Source of the DNA: Luteolibacter algae
Lineage (GTDB): Bacteria; Verrucomicrobiota; Verrucomicrobiia; Verrucomicrobiales; Akkermansiaceae
Length of the DNA stretch: 64,000 nucleotides
Direction of reading: 5' to 3'
Assembly: GCF_042683045.1 (NCBI RefSeq)
Contig: NZ_JBHUIT010000002.1
Coordinates: 680,545-744,544 of the forward strand
The notes under the pieces are model-generated. The model was not told the DNA's origin, did not search any database, and worked only from the letters and a program-made list of their open reading frames with translations. A program made the position numbers and the translations under genes. Of the stretch, positions 1-9,303 are shown one piece after another; the stretch's first letter is position 1, and the number at the start of each line of letters is the position of its first letter.

Positions 1-157
1 TTACAGCATGCCCCCCCCAGATGGCTTGGATGAAGACTTCGGGAAAAGTATCAGGCAGGAATATTCGGATGTGGTCGGCAACAACCCACCAACAGAGAAA
101 ACCGCGTAATGCTTCAAATTGCCAAATTCTGGTGTTTTTAGAAAGGGAGTTTTCCAT
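1..157 (-). CDS. Acyltransferase family 3 (partial; N-terminus only, runs off the window)
   Basis: An ATG on the minus strand at 157 opens a frame that stays open to the window edge (52 codons). It reads a short leader, then the hallmark first helix of acyltransferase 3 (OafA/YrhL type) proteins: FEALRGF, then CWWVVADHIRIF with the family His, and later WGGHAV, matching the GxxGVxxFF element before the second helix. These integral membrane enzymes O-acylate (often O-acetylate) surface sugars. It lies 34 bases beyond the GT11 stop in the same direction, so it is probably a decorating enzyme of the polysaccharide locus. Eight G in the coding strand (C at 11-18) fall inside the gene and are in frame. 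Confidence 0.75.
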   Translation of the reverse strand, partial: MENSLSKNTRIWQFEALRGFLCWWVVADHIRIFLPDTFPEVFIQAIWGGHAV

Positions 158-191
158 GCTTTCGAATTTAAAATATATTATCTTTATTTTT

Positions 192-1031
192 TTATAAAGA
201 AGTCCAAGTATTTGGAATAATGTTTTTGCTGCTAAAGTTTTTCATCCACATCTCAGGAGCAACAACTTGCTTTGAATTTGAGGGGTTCAACCATGCCCCC
301 CACCAAGAGTAGCTGCTATTTACGATTATATGATGATCGCACGCTGCCATTAGTCTTAGATCATGAAGGGGGTCGTCGGAGGAACCTTGGAGATCTGCGA
401 ACACAAAGTCTTCTTCTAGAAAATGTTTTTTACACCACGGAATATCATCGGAAAACACACAGAATCGGAGGTTTTCATGGCGGCTGCGGAACCATTCGAT
501 GGCTTTTTTATGATAATCGGAGGCTAAGCATTGGGTATCCTGAATTGCCAGATAGTCACCCCTACGCACATGAAGCGATACGGTTAGTTGTTCATGGAGT
601 TTATTCTCAAAATCGACTGATTCCGGAGGAATCACAATTTTTGTCAAGTCGAGCTCATTTCGTATTTCTTGCTCTACACTGTCGAACAGAATTGGGCTCT
701 GGAAGAATCCAATGAGTAATGAATTGGCTGATGCAAGACTCAGATCTGGAACTAGGCCGTCAGAATGATCGATAATTACTGGGCCTGCATGAAGTATTTC
801 AGGTTTTATCCGAAGAAATCTATTAGCTAATCTTTTCAGAATTGTAAATTTACGCTCATATGTTGCGTTGATTGGCAGCCTTAAGAGATGTGAAAACGTT
901 TCCGCATGAGCTTTGTTTGACCAAGCTCCATCGAGGATCAGTGAGGTATTATGGCGTTGCGCTAGCGCACGACCGACAGCGTATTGAAATAGATTATTGC
1001 CTGTCCTACCTTGAAGGAGTATGCGAATCAT
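192..1031 (-). CDS. Glycosyltransferase family 11 (alpha-1,2-fucosyltransferase-like)
   Basis: This 279-residue protein has the full GT11 signature: an N-terminal QGRTGNNLFQYAVGRALA stretch (residues 7-24), the donor-binding HVRRGDY at 154-160, and a C-terminal SSYSWWGAWLN. GT11 enzymes move fucose from GDP-L-fucose onto a galactose-type acceptor, usually in an alpha-1,2 link. The donor is made by gmd and fcl farther up the same operon (12519-14599), which supports fucose as substrate. It starts 4 bases after the GT61 stop, so translation is probably coupled. The acceptor cannot be read from sequence. Confidence 0.88.
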   Translation of the reverse strand: MIRILLQGRTGNNLFQYAVGRALAQRHNTSLILDGAWSNKAHAETFSHLLRLPINATYERKFTILKRLANRFLRIKPEILHAGPVIIDHSDGLVPDLSLASANSLLIGFFQSPILFDSVEQEIRNELDLTKIVIPPESVDFENKLHEQLTVSLHVRRGDYLAIQDTQCLASDYHKKAIEWFRSRHENLRFCVFSDDIPWCKKHFLEEDFVFADLQGSSDDPLHDLRLMAACDHHIIVNSSYSWWGAWLNPSNSKQVVAPEMWMKNFSSKNIIPNTWTSL

Positions 1032-1035
1032 GTAT

Positions 1036-2148
1036 CTAGGAGTTGATTGCTGTAAGTATATTCGAGTTTATCGATTTATTATTGTTGATTATGTAATTAT
1101 ATTTTATTCCTTTGTAGAAGGCGATTTGTTCGTAACAGCTATTTAAGTAATCCTCTTGAAATATCTCTATTATTTTCGTGTTATCTTTAGTCCATAAGAT
1201 ATTAGTCATAGCTGCTCCATGTAATCCTGCAATGATGCTTGCTGAACTAGATATCAGAATTTGTTCTCGTAATGTTAATTTTCCACAATCAATAATTTCA
1301 AATCCTTCGTTTATAAAGATATTTTCAATCTGGGAAATATTATCAGGTATTCTATTGCTTCCCACACGCGTGAAAAAAAGACGTCGTGAGCCATTCTCTT
1401 TTGAGAAATACGGAGAAAATTTTTGTTCTAGCCATGCATAAGCAATAGGATTCCATTTACCGGTATCCGCAGGAGGAGAAATGAAATAAAAACGTTCGGG
1501 CCTCACGCAAGGTTCGTCGTGGGTCTCACACCTATCGATTAATCCTAACATTTCCAAAGACTCGCTGACAAATGGGTAATCTGAAATAGGTATGATGATT
1601 TTTGGGAATTCAGGTAAGTGTTCCAATGCAGCAAGTCTTCCCAAACAATCGATCATCCAGTGATAATAGTTATTACCAGTTCCCCAGTTTGAAATAATTG
1701 ATGTCCATGGACCGGGCAATTTTCTTTCTGGAGCTAGCCAGTAGCGGCCAATCCCTTGGCCATCTCTGATGCCTAGCCTTTCGGTGCAGTTGAAACTCCC
1801 CTCTAGAACTCCCTTGTTTTCGGTGTTTCTCCAAATCCTCAAACCACCAACTAGTCTGGCATTAGTTATCAGGAGCCAAAAGAATGGCCAATTCTTACTA
1901 AAATGTTGATTTTTATTATATAGTCTTGCGAGGCTATTTTCAGCGTTTTGGCCTTGTCCTTGATCATTCGAGATGATCATTCCGTTTTCACTGTTTTGTT
2001 TAAACTGGTCGAATGCTGAGAACCATCCACTTTGAGGACTAAAATATGAAATGGTTGGTATTATTGATACATGTTTGTCAAATCTCCTTAAGTATCTAAG
2101 ATATGTGGCCTTTATTTTTGCGAGTGATTTATTAGCTATTGTTTGCAT
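1036..2148 (-). CDS. Glycosyltransferase family 61 (DUF563-type) protein
   Basis: A 370-residue protein whose last third carries the GT61/DUF563 signature GLHGAAMTNILW, preceded by LTLREQILISSSASIIAGLHG. Mid-protein WGTGNNYYHWMIDCLGRL matches the conserved 'NYYHWMID' element of bacterial capsular-polysaccharide GT61 proteins. These are cytoplasmic or membrane-associated transferases, often for pentoses; donor and acceptor are unknown here. The gene is noticeably AT-richer than the sugar-nucleotide genes upstream, as is common for variable transferases. It sits between the flippase and GT11 genes with short gaps. Confidence 0.8.
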   Translation of the reverse strand: MQTIANKSLAKIKATYLRYLRRFDKHVSIIPTISYFSPQSGWFSAFDQFKQNSENGMIISNDQGQGQNAENSLARLYNKNQHFSKNWPFFWLLITNARLVGGLRIWRNTENKGVLEGSFNCTERLGIRDGQGIGRYWLAPERKLPGPWTSIISNWGTGNNYYHWMIDCLGRLAALEHLPEFPKIIIPISDYPFVSESLEMLGLIDRCETHDEPCVRPERFYFISPPADTGKWNPIAYAWLEQKFSPYFSKENGSRRLFFTRVGSNRIPDNISQIENIFINEGFEIIDCGKLTLREQILISSSASIIAGLHGAAMTNILWTKDNTKIIEIFQEDYLNSCYEQIAFYKGIKYNYIINNNKSINSNILTAINS

Positions 2149-2161
2149 AAATCGGAGAATG

Positions 2162-3718
2162 TTAAAGAGCAGGAAGGGGAGTAGCTACGCCATTGCGAAT
2201 TTTCAGCAGACATCTGATTGCTTGGATACTTCCTAACGCTATGGCTATAATGCCTACAGCGAGTTCTCTGAAGGTTGGTAGATAAGTTGTTCTGCCAAGA
2301 ATATCAAAGGCTTCGGTGGCTTCGGAGCCGGAAGCACTCCAAGCACCTCCGATCAATATGAGTGAGAGGCCAACAATCAATGCGACCACTGCATTGCCGC
2401 AGACTGACCAAGTTTTGAAGCCGCAGAAGCGGGGACCTGCGTAGAGTGAATATGGAGCGCGAACGAGGAGGGGTAACAGGGCAAACGCTGCCGCGATCCC
2501 CGGCATACCGCCGAAATGAAATCCCATCCAGCAAAGTGCTACTCCCAGAGGTAATTCCAGCATGGCAAAACCGGCTGTTTTTCCCATTTTTCCGGCGAGC
2601 TGGAAAAGATCCGAAATACCATTCACGAAGGGGAACGTGATCATCCAGCAGGCAAACCAGAGATTGGTCCAGCCTCCCGCGTAAAAGTCGAGTTTAGCAA
2701 GCCAGCATACCAATGGACGGTTTCCCGCGATAATTCCTCCCGCACCGATTAATCCTACCCAGACACCGAGCTGATTTACCTTCCGGAATTTGTCTCCAAA
2801 GAGATCGATCTTTCCCGATACATAGAGTTTCTGCAAGTTTGGGAAGAATGCGTAGGTCGTGCGCTGGGCCACAGAGTGCAGCATACCAGGGCCGCGATTG
2901 GTTAGATTGTAAACAGGAACCAGTGGAAGGCCTCCCAGGCGTGCCAAAAGGAGTGCGGGCAAACTTTGCAACACAGACTCGACAATACCGATCACCGCCA
3001 AGCTGCTACTATAGGAAAAAAGTTCGTGGAAACGAGATTTTGTCCACCCGCTGAAATCGATTCTAATCCGGAACCCTTTGCCATGGACCTTCCAGACATA
3101 AATTACCCACCCAGTCGCCTGGCTGAACGCGAGAGCAGGGAAATAAGAGCGAACTCCAAAGCCAAGAGACAATAGTCCCCAAAAGCAGCCTAGCTGCAGC
3201 CAGGGCATTAGAGCCTGAACCAATGGAACCCAATGGAAACGTTCTTGGGCGATGAGAAGTCCCGGATAAGCCCGGAAAGGCATACCAACCGCGCTAACCG
3301 CAGTCATTCCGAGAAACAGCCAAAGGGTATCCCCGGTGTATTCGGAAGGTATGTTGAGTAGGCCTGTGAGAAATGGACTTAGGAAAAGTGATGCCAGAAA
3401 CATGACCCCCCCCAGGAGTGCCAGAACACCGATCGATAATGTCCACCAGCGATTTATTTCGCGCTGATCGTCTGCGAGGATAGCGGCCGCGATCTTTCTC
3501 CCGGTTGCATTTCCTATTCCCAGATCAAGCCATAGTAGATACCCGACGATCGTGAAAACAATGCTCCACAATCCCATTTGAGTTTTGTTCAAATAGGATA
3601 CGGCGATTGGAATCGAGACCAAACCACAGACTGCGGATGAAGCGAATGCCAGATAGGAAGCCGCAGCATTGCGAGCCGCATGGCTGTTTTTCAGGTTCTG
3701 AAAAGAAATCATAGCCAT
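2162..3718 (-). CDS. Wzx-type polysaccharide flippase / O-antigen translocase (MATE/MOP superfamily)
   Basis: About 518 residues with 12 or more hydrophobic helices and the N-terminal 'ASYLAFASSAVCGLVSIPIAVSYL' type segment typical of Wzx proteins, which flip undecaprenyl-linked repeat units across the inner membrane. I place the start at the ATG at 3718: it is preceded by GAGG with an 8-base spacer, begins just before the first helix and does not overlap the FkbM gene. A longer in-frame start at 3823 would overlap FkbM by 58 bases and add 35 polar residues. Eight consecutive G (C at 3406-3413) lie in frame. No Wzy polymerase was recognised in the window; it may lie beyond the left edge. Confidence 0.85.
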   Translation of the reverse strand: MAMISFQNLKNSHAARNAAASYLAFASSAVCGLVSIPIAVSYLNKTQMGLWSIVFTIVGYLLWLDLGIGNATGRKIAAAILADDQREINRWWTLSIGVLALLGGVMFLASLFLSPFLTGLLNIPSEYTGDTLWLFLGMTAVSAVGMPFRAYPGLLIAQERFHWVPLVQALMPWLQLGCFWGLLSLGFGVRSYFPALAFSQATGWVIYVWKVHGKGFRIRIDFSGWTKSRFHELFSYSSSLAVIGIVESVLQSLPALLLARLGGLPLVPVYNLTNRGPGMLHSVAQRTTYAFFPNLQKLYVSGKIDLFGDKFRKVNQLGVWVGLIGAGGIIAGNRPLVCWLAKLDFYAGGWTNLWFACWMITFPFVNGISDLFQLAGKMGKTAGFAMLELPLGVALCWMGFHFGGMPGIAAAFALLPLLVRAPYSLYAGPRFCGFKTWSVCGNAVVALIVGLSLILIGGAWSASGSEATEAFDILGRTTYLPTFRELAVGIIAIALGSIQAIRCLLKIRNGVATPLPAL

Positions 3719-3765
3719 AGAGCGGACCTCGAAGAGGCTAGAAAAACGATCCGCGAGTCTTTGAA

Positions 3766-4485
3766 CTAGTCGCGATGGAAGGTAATATTGGCTTGTAACA
3801 AGCGACCCGTTGTTTGATCGCAAAATTCAGGTTCAATATCGATGATGCCGTAGCCATGGTCCGCCATCAAAGTGATCATTTCTTGTATATTCAGTGCGCC
3901 GCTATAGAGAGGCGTCAAAGAAATTTCCATTTGGATGGTGTGGATTCTGTGAAGGCTCTTGACAGCGCCTGAAATAACTTGGTGTTCGAAACCCTGCGTA
4001 TCGATCTTCAACCAGATGGATCTGTCGGCCTGGGATATTTCCGGAAGTAAATCATCGAGCGTTTCTACCTGAATTTCTTGATCCCGCACATACTTGGAAT
4101 CCGGTGCTGCCTCTTCGTGGGATGGCAGCATATCGAGTAATGAGCTACTGAAAGAATTACCAGAGACATGGATAATACTGGTTCCTCTTTCAGCGCCGAG
4201 AGCGCAGTTTTTGACACGCCAATCTTTTGAGCGCGAAGCCACCGATTCGAGCACCGAGAAGGCATCGTTCAGGGGTTCGAAAGAATAAATTTCTCCGAGG
4301 TAGCCATTGTGTCGGAGTTCTTCACCGAATTGTCCGGCGTTTGCGCCCACGTCGATGACCAGGTCGACTCCGTAGAGCTTCATCTGGGCCTTTCGACGGG
4401 CGAGGGAATGAGTATCAGGACGATAACGCCTCAAATCATATCCTAGATTGTTGAAGACCTTTACTATTTGTTGCTTCCATGTCAT
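3766..4485 (-). CDS. FkbM family SAM-dependent methyltransferase
   Basis: 239 residues with the SAM-binding motif VIDVGANAGQFG (43-54), the acidic loop IYSFEPL and the FkbM signature WLKIDTQGFEHQVISGA. FkbM proteins are O-methyltransferases; those in polysaccharide loci are thought to methylate sugar hydroxyls. It overlaps the upstream gene by four bases (ATGA, 4482-4485), so the two are translationally coupled. The exact acceptor is not predictable. Confidence 0.88.
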   Translation of the reverse strand: MTWKQQIVKVFNNLGYDLRRYRPDTHSLARRKAQMKLYGVDLVIDVGANAGQFGEELRHNGYLGEIYSFEPLNDAFSVLESVASRSKDWRVKNCALGAERGTSIIHVSGNSFSSSLLDMLPSHEEAAPDSKYVRDQEIQVETLDDLLPEISQADRSIWLKIDTQGFEHQVISGAVKSLHRIHTIQMEISLTPLYSGALNIQEMITLMADHGYGIIDIEPEFCDQTTGRLLQANITFHRD

Positions 4486-5546
4486 GGCTTTTTTAGTCTG
4501 TGAATTGTGATCTGAGATGCTTGCTTTCCGACATTTCTGAGAAAATTTCTTCCGTGCCTAGCAACTCCTTTGGCTTTCATCCATATAAGTTCGGCGAATG
4601 AAACTTTGATGTGGAATAGGCGGGCTGCTCGTTGGGGATTGTCGGGATAACTTTTACCTGATGCGATTAGGTGAAACGCTTTGATTATCCCCAGTTTCTT
4701 TTCTGCAGGTAAGTGCCAAATAGTCAGATCCATTTCTGATCCATCAAGGTTGGAATACCATCCTCGGTCTGTCCAAATTCTTTTGATCATGTCGTTGGCA
4801 GAGGCGTCGGGTGATCCGAGCACTTCATAGACGTAGCTTAGCAGGTGTGCTTCTTCGTTGAACTTAGGTAAACCAGCTCTATGCCTCTCGATGGATATTT
4901 CGTAGGTTCGTCTGCCTAATTTTACGACTTCCGGAAGTATATCCGCGCGGCCGCAGAAAATTTCTCCCCCCGCATATCGGATAACCTCTCTATCGAGAGG
5001 CGGATCATATTCGGCCGCCAATCGGCCGAGATCCCTGTTGCTAAGTCCGTTCTCCGGGCTGTCATCATTGCTGCCCAGGTCGTATCGAAGGATTTTATCT
5101 TCTGCGATTCTTTCGATCAATTCCGCTGATAGGGGCCTTATGAAAACGCAGTCGGAATCGAGAAGTAGGACTGGAGTGGCTCCAGATGAAATGTCAGAGA
5201 GTTCTTGGAGTGCATCAAGAACTACGAACTGCGTATTCCATGCATTGTGGTAATCGCCGGGTGGCCGGGTGATGTCCTTCAAGACCCGTATCTCAACTTT
5301 GAGGCGTTCAAGGATTGGGCTAACGAAGAATCCATCGATCTTTTCCGGTGGAAGTTCATTCACAAGCAGCACTCTACGGCTTTCCGGGTGGTGAGTGGCT
5401 GCACTTGCGAAGAGAACCACAACAGAGCGCCAATAGTAATTCCTAACCTTCTGCGCACCAATATCTGTCCCCACTTGATGGTGTCTGGATTTATCTCCTT
5501 TAGGTGGAGAATACATCCAGGTAGCTATCGTAATGTCAGTTGGCAT
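4482..5546 (-). CDS. Putative GT-A-fold glycosyltransferase of the polysaccharide locus
   Basis: 354 residues, no confident family name. The sequence VLLLDSDCVFIRPL (126-139) looks like the metal-binding DxD motif of GT-A transferases (D130-S-D132), followed by a helix-rich stretch and then YAGGEIFCGR, which resembles the acceptor loop of nucleotide-sugar transferases. There is no signal peptide or membrane helix; the C-terminus is basic (R/K-rich), which may allow peripheral membrane contact. The four-base overlap with FkbM suggests the two act on the same residue. A sulfotransferase was considered because of the nearby cys genes, but no 5'-PSB P-loop motif is visible. Confidence 0.55.
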   Translation of the reverse strand: MPTDITIATWMYSPPKGDKSRHHQVGTDIGAQKVRNYYWRSVVVLFASAATHHPESRRVLLVNELPPEKIDGFFVSPILERLKVEIRVLKDITRPPGDYHNAWNTQFVVLDALQELSDISSGATPVLLLDSDCVFIRPLSAELIERIAEDKILRYDLGSNDDSPENGLSNRDLGRLAAEYDPPLDREVIRYAGGEIFCGRADILPEVVKLGRRTYEISIERHRAGLPKFNEEAHLLSYVYEVLGSPDASANDMIKRIWTDRGWYSNLDGSEMDLTIWHLPAEKKLGIIKAFHLIASGKSYPDNPQRAARLFHIKVSFAELIWMKAKGVARHGRNFLRNVGKQASQITIHRLKKP

Positions 5547-5773
5547 GTGGAATATTAGTTTTAAATTTTATTTAGAAGTCGCGCCCTAAGGGTCTTAGTA
5601 TCAATCGATTCATTGCTTTCGGGAAGGAATGAATTACGGCTCTGATGCGTATCTGTTTAGTTTTGGTAAGTTATCGATTTGGGGGCCTTTTTATGGATAT
5701 TGACTCGTTCTGAATGTAGTGGTAATCGATTTGATCTTTAGTGGGACTCCTTATTGTATGTTGTCATTGGGTT
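5547..5773. other. AT-rich 227-bp gap inside the polysaccharide operon with one hairpin
   Basis: No reading frame of interest is present. One imperfect hairpin stands out: ATTCATT at 5608-5614 pairs with AATGAAT at 5628-5634, with partial pairing inside. There is no clear U-tract on the minus strand, so it is not a confident terminator. It could be an attenuation or processing site between the GT4 gene and the downstream transferase group, or a relic of cassette exchange. Confidence 0.3.
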
Positions 5774-6874
5774 TTATTGGAGGATGTCACAGATTTTATT
5801 CAGGTGAATCTGTTTTGTTAACGATTCAACGTATTGCTTATTAGCATGGATGGTCAGGTTTCGGCGCAGGGTCTGGTCTGACGCCATTTTATCGATGGCC
5901 GCCGCCAATTGATTGATATCGCTTGGTTTTACCAACAGCCCGGTTTTTCCGTCTTCCACAAGGGATTTTATTCCTCTCCAGTCGGACGCAATGACTGGCA
6001 ATCCGGCGGCCATGGCTTCGATGATGACGAGCGGGAGGTTTTCCGAGCTGTAATAGGAAGGGAACGCGAAGACATCGTGGGAGCGGAGAGCTTTCCATTT
6101 CTCGTCGCCATAGGCGGGAGCGGGAGGCGGGCAATCGACATTGGAAGGTAGCTCTGAAATGGCATTTTCTATCTTTGATCGGGTTGTCTCATCCGGCCAG
6201 CCACCGATCAGAGAGAGTTTGAAATTTTTCTCAGGAGATTGTTTACCCAGTAGCGTGACAGCGCTGATGAGATCGAGAACCCCTTTGTCGATGAAGAGGT
6301 TGCCAAGAAACAGAATACGGAAGGTGTCACTTTCCGTGCGTTCGGGTAAATACTCGGGGACATCAATTCCGTTCGGCACATCGAAGACCTGATTGCCCGG
6401 ATAGATAGGGGCTGGGCAATATTTTCCGAGGCGTATGGTGCAGGCGCCTCTGCCGTAGGTGAATTGGCCGAGTTTCGAGCGTAGCGGAGAGGCTTCCAGG
6501 AATTCCACGAGATTACCGGAATGGTAATGAATGACGGTTCGTTTGAAAAGTGGACGGCACAGAGCCAGAAATAGAAAGTCCCGGGTGAAGGGGACCCATG
6601 CGCCGCTTCCTGCGGTGTAGTAGAGTGTTTGTGGCCGCTTCCAAAGCCAGAGAAGCCAAGCTTTTAAAATAAGGGGGAAGAGACTTAGTGCCTTGGAAAG
6701 TGAAAGTTTGCCAACTGTGTCAATGCTCTTGCTGGAGCGGATGGGTAGTAAGATTTTTTCGATGGGAGAGAGATCCGCATCGAATAAAGCCTTTGTGGCA
6801 ATGGATTGTCCGTGAACCGGCGGGGGCACGACTCCTACCAACATGACTTTTTGTTTGGCTGAGTCGGATTTCAT
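5774..6874 (-). CDS. Glycosyltransferase family 4 (GT-B)
   Basis: 366 residues with a two-domain GT-B layout. The N-terminus has VGVVPPPVHGQSIATKALF, the glycine-containing loop seen in GT4 proteins; the second domain has ILFLGNLFIDKGVLDLI and the donor-binding element ENLPLVIIEAMAAGLPVIAS with the conserved E-x7-E pair. GT4 enzymes are retaining transferases using nucleotide-sugar donors at the cytoplasmic face. The gene ends the stretch begun by cysN and is separated from downstream genes by the 227-bp AT-rich gap. Donor sugar unknown. Confidence 0.88.
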   Translation of the reverse strand: MKSDSAKQKVMLVGVVPPPVHGQSIATKALFDADLSPIEKILLPIRSSKSIDTVGKLSLSKALSLFPLILKAWLLWLWKRPQTLYYTAGSGAWVPFTRDFLFLALCRPLFKRTVIHYHSGNLVEFLEASPLRSKLGQFTYGRGACTIRLGKYCPAPIYPGNQVFDVPNGIDVPEYLPERTESDTFRILFLGNLFIDKGVLDLISAVTLLGKQSPEKNFKLSLIGGWPDETTRSKIENAISELPSNVDCPPPAPAYGDEKWKALRSHDVFAFPSYYSSENLPLVIIEAMAAGLPVIASDWRGIKSLVEDGKTGLLVKPSDINQLAAAIDKMASDQTLRRNLTIHANKQYVESLTKQIHLNKICDILQ

Positions 6875-6934
6875 GATCGTGGGGAGGGCAGAGCGTGGGA
6901 AAAGACGCTATGACAGATTGGTTAACACAGAAGC

Positions 6935-6966
6935 GCGACTCGCACGGGGTGGTGTGCGAGTCGCGT
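6935..6966 (-). terminator. Perfect 12-bp hairpin between cysN and the GT4 gene
   Basis: CGCGACTCGCAC (6935-6946) pairs perfectly with GTGCGAGTCGCG (6955-6966) across an 8-base loop, 57 bases after the cysN stop. The strand that would follow in a cysN transcript has no U-run, so this is either a weak or factor-dependent terminator, or an RNA-stabilising 3' structure in a continuing operon. If an RfaH-like factor rides the polymerase it could read through. Confidence 0.45.
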
Positions 6967-7022
6967 GGTAGAAGAAGAGGGCTGTTTGAGCTCGGGAGAA
7001 GCGTTGGCGCTTCTTGGTTCTC

Positions 7023-8267
7023 TTAGATGATCATGCCGGCGGCAACGGTTTCGTTGGTGCCGGGATCAATGAGAATGAAGGAGCCGGTATTGCGGTTGCG
7101 ACGATAGCTATCGTGGATGAGCGGGACGGCGGTGCGCAGAGTGATGCGGCCGATGTCGTTCATGCTGAGGCTATCGATTCCTTCGATCTTGTGGAGGGTG
7201 TTCACATCGACCTGATATTTGACCTCCTGGATGATGGCTTTTGTCTCTTGGGTGGTGTGGCGGATGATGAGCTTTGCACGGGAAGGCATTGCTTTGGTGG
7301 AGAACCAGCAGACCATGGCTTCGATATCCTGGGAGACGCGCGGAGGGTTGTTGCACTTCACGATGGTATCGCCGCGTGAGATATCGATCTCGTCGGTGAG
7401 TGTGAGGCAGACGGATTGCGGGGCAAAGGCTTCGGTTTTTTCGCCGTCAGGTGAGTGGATGGCCTTGACGTGGGTTTTGAACCCGGAAGGGAGCACGGTA
7501 ACCTCATCGCCAGGCTTGAAAACGCCGCCTGCCACCCGGCCCGCGTAGCCGCGGAAGTCGTGAAACTCATCGGACATCGGGCGGATCACCCATTGAACCG
7601 GGAAGCGCGCATCGACGTGGTTTTCCTCGCCGCCGACGTATACGTTTTCCAGATGGTAGAGGAAAGTAGGGCCTTCATACCACGCCATGCTTGCTGATTT
7701 TTCGACGACGTTGTCCCCGTTCAAAGCGGAGATCGGGATGGCTGTGATATCCACGATGTTATCGAGGCGGGATGCGAACTCGCGGAAATCCTTTACGATA
7801 TTGTTGAAGACCTCTTCCGAGTAGTCGACGAGATCCATTTTGTTCACTGCGACGACGAGGTGCTGGATGCGAAGGAGATTCGCGATGAAGGAGTGGCGTT
7901 TGGTCTGCTCGATAACTCCTTTGCGGGCATCGATCAAAATGATGGCAAGGTTGGCGGTGGAAGCACCAGTAACCATGTTCCGCGTGTATTGGGTGTGCCC
8001 CGGGGTATCCGCGATGATGAATTTCCGTTTCGGCGTGGCGAAGTAGCGGTAGGCGACATCGATGGTGATGCCTTGCTCGCGCTCGGCTTTGAGGCCGTCT
8101 GTGAGGAGGGCGAGATTGACGTTCTCATCACCGCGTTTGCGGGAGGATTCTTCCATGGCTTCGAGTTGGTCCTCGAAGATGGATTTTGAATCATAAAGCA
8201 GGCGGCCGATTAGTGTGGATTTTCCGTCATCGACGGAACCGGCGGTAGTAAAGCGAAGGAGGTCCAT
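7023..8267 (-). CDS. cysN: Sulfate adenylyltransferase subunit 1 (GTPase subunit)
   Basis: 414 residues of an EF-Tu-like GTPase. G1 is GSVDDGKS (10-17), G3 DTPGHTQY (87-94), G4 NKMD (142-145), followed by two beta-barrel domains. CysN uses GTP hydrolysis to drive CysD-catalysed formation of adenosine 5'-phosphosulfate from ATP and sulfate. It has no fused APS kinase domain; that activity is the separate cysC nearby. Order along the transcript is cysC-cysD-cysN. Location inside a polysaccharide locus, with no sulfite-reduction genes in view, suggests PAPS for sulfation rather than cysteine synthesis (inference). Confidence 0.95.
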   Translation of the reverse strand: MDLLRFTTAGSVDDGKSTLIGRLLYDSKSIFEDQLEAMEESSRKRGDENVNLALLTDGLKAEREQGITIDVAYRYFATPKRKFIIADTPGHTQYTRNMVTGASTANLAIILIDARKGVIEQTKRHSFIANLLRIQHLVVAVNKMDLVDYSEEVFNNIVKDFREFASRLDNIVDITAIPISALNGDNVVEKSASMAWYEGPTFLYHLENVYVGGEENHVDARFPVQWVIRPMSDEFHDFRGYAGRVAGGVFKPGDEVTVLPSGFKTHVKAIHSPDGEKTEAFAPQSVCLTLTDEIDISRGDTIVKCNNPPRVSQDIEAMVCWFSTKAMPSRAKLIIRHTTQETKAIIQEVKYQVDVNTLHKIEGIDSLSMNDIGRITLRTAVPLIHDSYRRNRNTGSFILIDPGTNETVAAGMII

Positions 8268-8397
8268 TGGAAGAAGTGGGAAGTGATCAGAGTTTAGTGA
8301 TCAGGAAAAAGGAAGAGGTATGCTGGTTTGGAAGGTGTGGGATTGGAAGAAGATGGCTCAGTGGGCGATGTGAATGCCTACGGATTACCTTGGGCTA

Positions 8398-9303
8398 TTA
8401 GAAATAGCCTTCCTTCTTACGGTCTTCCATGGCGGTTTCCGAGCGCTTGTCATCGGAGCGGGTTCCGCGTTCGGTTTGGCGGGCAGCGGACACTTCCGCG
8501 ATAACTTCGTCGAGATTGGAGGCGTTGGAACGGACGGCACCGGTGCAGGTGGCATCGCCAATGGTGCGGAAACGGACGATTTCCTTGGTTACTTTTTCAT
8601 GCTCCTGTGGCTTGAGGAAATCGGTCACCGCGAGGAGTGTGCCGTTACGCTCGAAAACTTCGCGCTCGTGGGCGAAATAGATGGAGGGCAGCGGGATTTC
8701 CTCACGTTGGATATACATCCAGATATCCATTTCGGTGAAATTGGAGAGAGGAAAGACGCGGAAGTGTTCGCCCGGATTGCGGCGGCCGTTAAAGAGGTTC
8801 CAGAGCTCCGGACGTTGGTTTTTCGGATCCCATTGGCCGAAGTCATCGCGGTGCGAGAAAAAGCGTTCCTTGGCGCGGGCCTTTTCCTCATCGCGGCGTC
8901 CGCCACCGAGAGCTGCGTCATATTGATGTTTTTCCAGAGTATCGAGGAGCGTGACGGTCTGGAGCTTGTTGCGGGAAGCATTCGGTCCCTTTTCTTCGAC
9001 GACGCGACCGGTATCGATGGATTCCTGGACGGAGCCTACAACCAGCTGGGCACGGAGAAGTTTTACGAACTCATCGCGATAGTGCATGGTTTCCTCGAAA
9101 TTGTGGCCGGTATCCACGTGAACGAGAGGGAAAGGAGGACGTGCAGGCCAGAATGCCTTTTTCGCAAGCCATGCCATGACGATCGAGTCTTTGCCGCCGG
9201 AGAAAAGCAAAGCGGGATTTTGAAACTGGGCGGCAGTTTCCCGGAGAATGAAAATAGCCTCGGCTTCGAGTTGATCGAGGTGGGAGAGATTATAATTGGG
9301 CAT
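8398..9303 (-). CDS. cysD: Sulfate adenylyltransferase subunit 2
   Basis: 301 residues from the ATG at 9303. An upstream in-frame start at 9399 would add 32 residues not found in CysD, so I reject it. The PP-loop SGGKDS is at residues 35-40, and the characteristic GGGRRDEEKARAKER segment and the FPLSNFTEMDIWMYI stretch are present. CysD is the catalytic subunit that adenylylates sulfate and works as a heterodimer with CysN, encoded 130 bases downstream. Together with cysC the set would supply PAPS. Confidence 0.95.
   Translation of the reverse strand: MPNYNLSHLDQLEAEAIFILRETAAQFQNPALLFSGGKDSIVMAWLAKKAFWPARPPFPLVHVDTGHNFEETMHYRDEFVKLLRAQLVVGSVQESIDTGRVVEEKGPNASRNKLQTVTLLDTLEKHQYDAALGGGRRDEEKARAKERFFSHRDDFGQWDPKNQRPELWNLFNGRRNPGEHFRVFPLSNFTEMDIWMYIQREEIPLPSIYFAHEREVFERNGTLLAVTDFLKPQEHEKVTKEIVRFRTIGDATCTGAVRSNASNLDEVIAEVSAARQTERGTRSDDKRSETAMEDRKKEGYF

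Noticed and set aside
272..715. Plus-strand frame of 147 codons opposite the GT11 gene
   Set aside because: Antisense shadow; GT11 on the other strand has full family motifs.
11..3413. Two C8 runs (11-18 and 3406-3413) in the acyltransferase and flippase genes as further contingency tracts
   Set aside because: Both are in frame in intact genes, and with this base composition a few runs of eight G or C are expected by chance in 64 kb. Only the G9 at a frame break is informative.
4482..5546. Sulfotransferase assignment for the unknown protein near the cys genes
   Set aside because: No PAPS-binding P-loop-like motif; a GT-A type DSD motif is the better fit.
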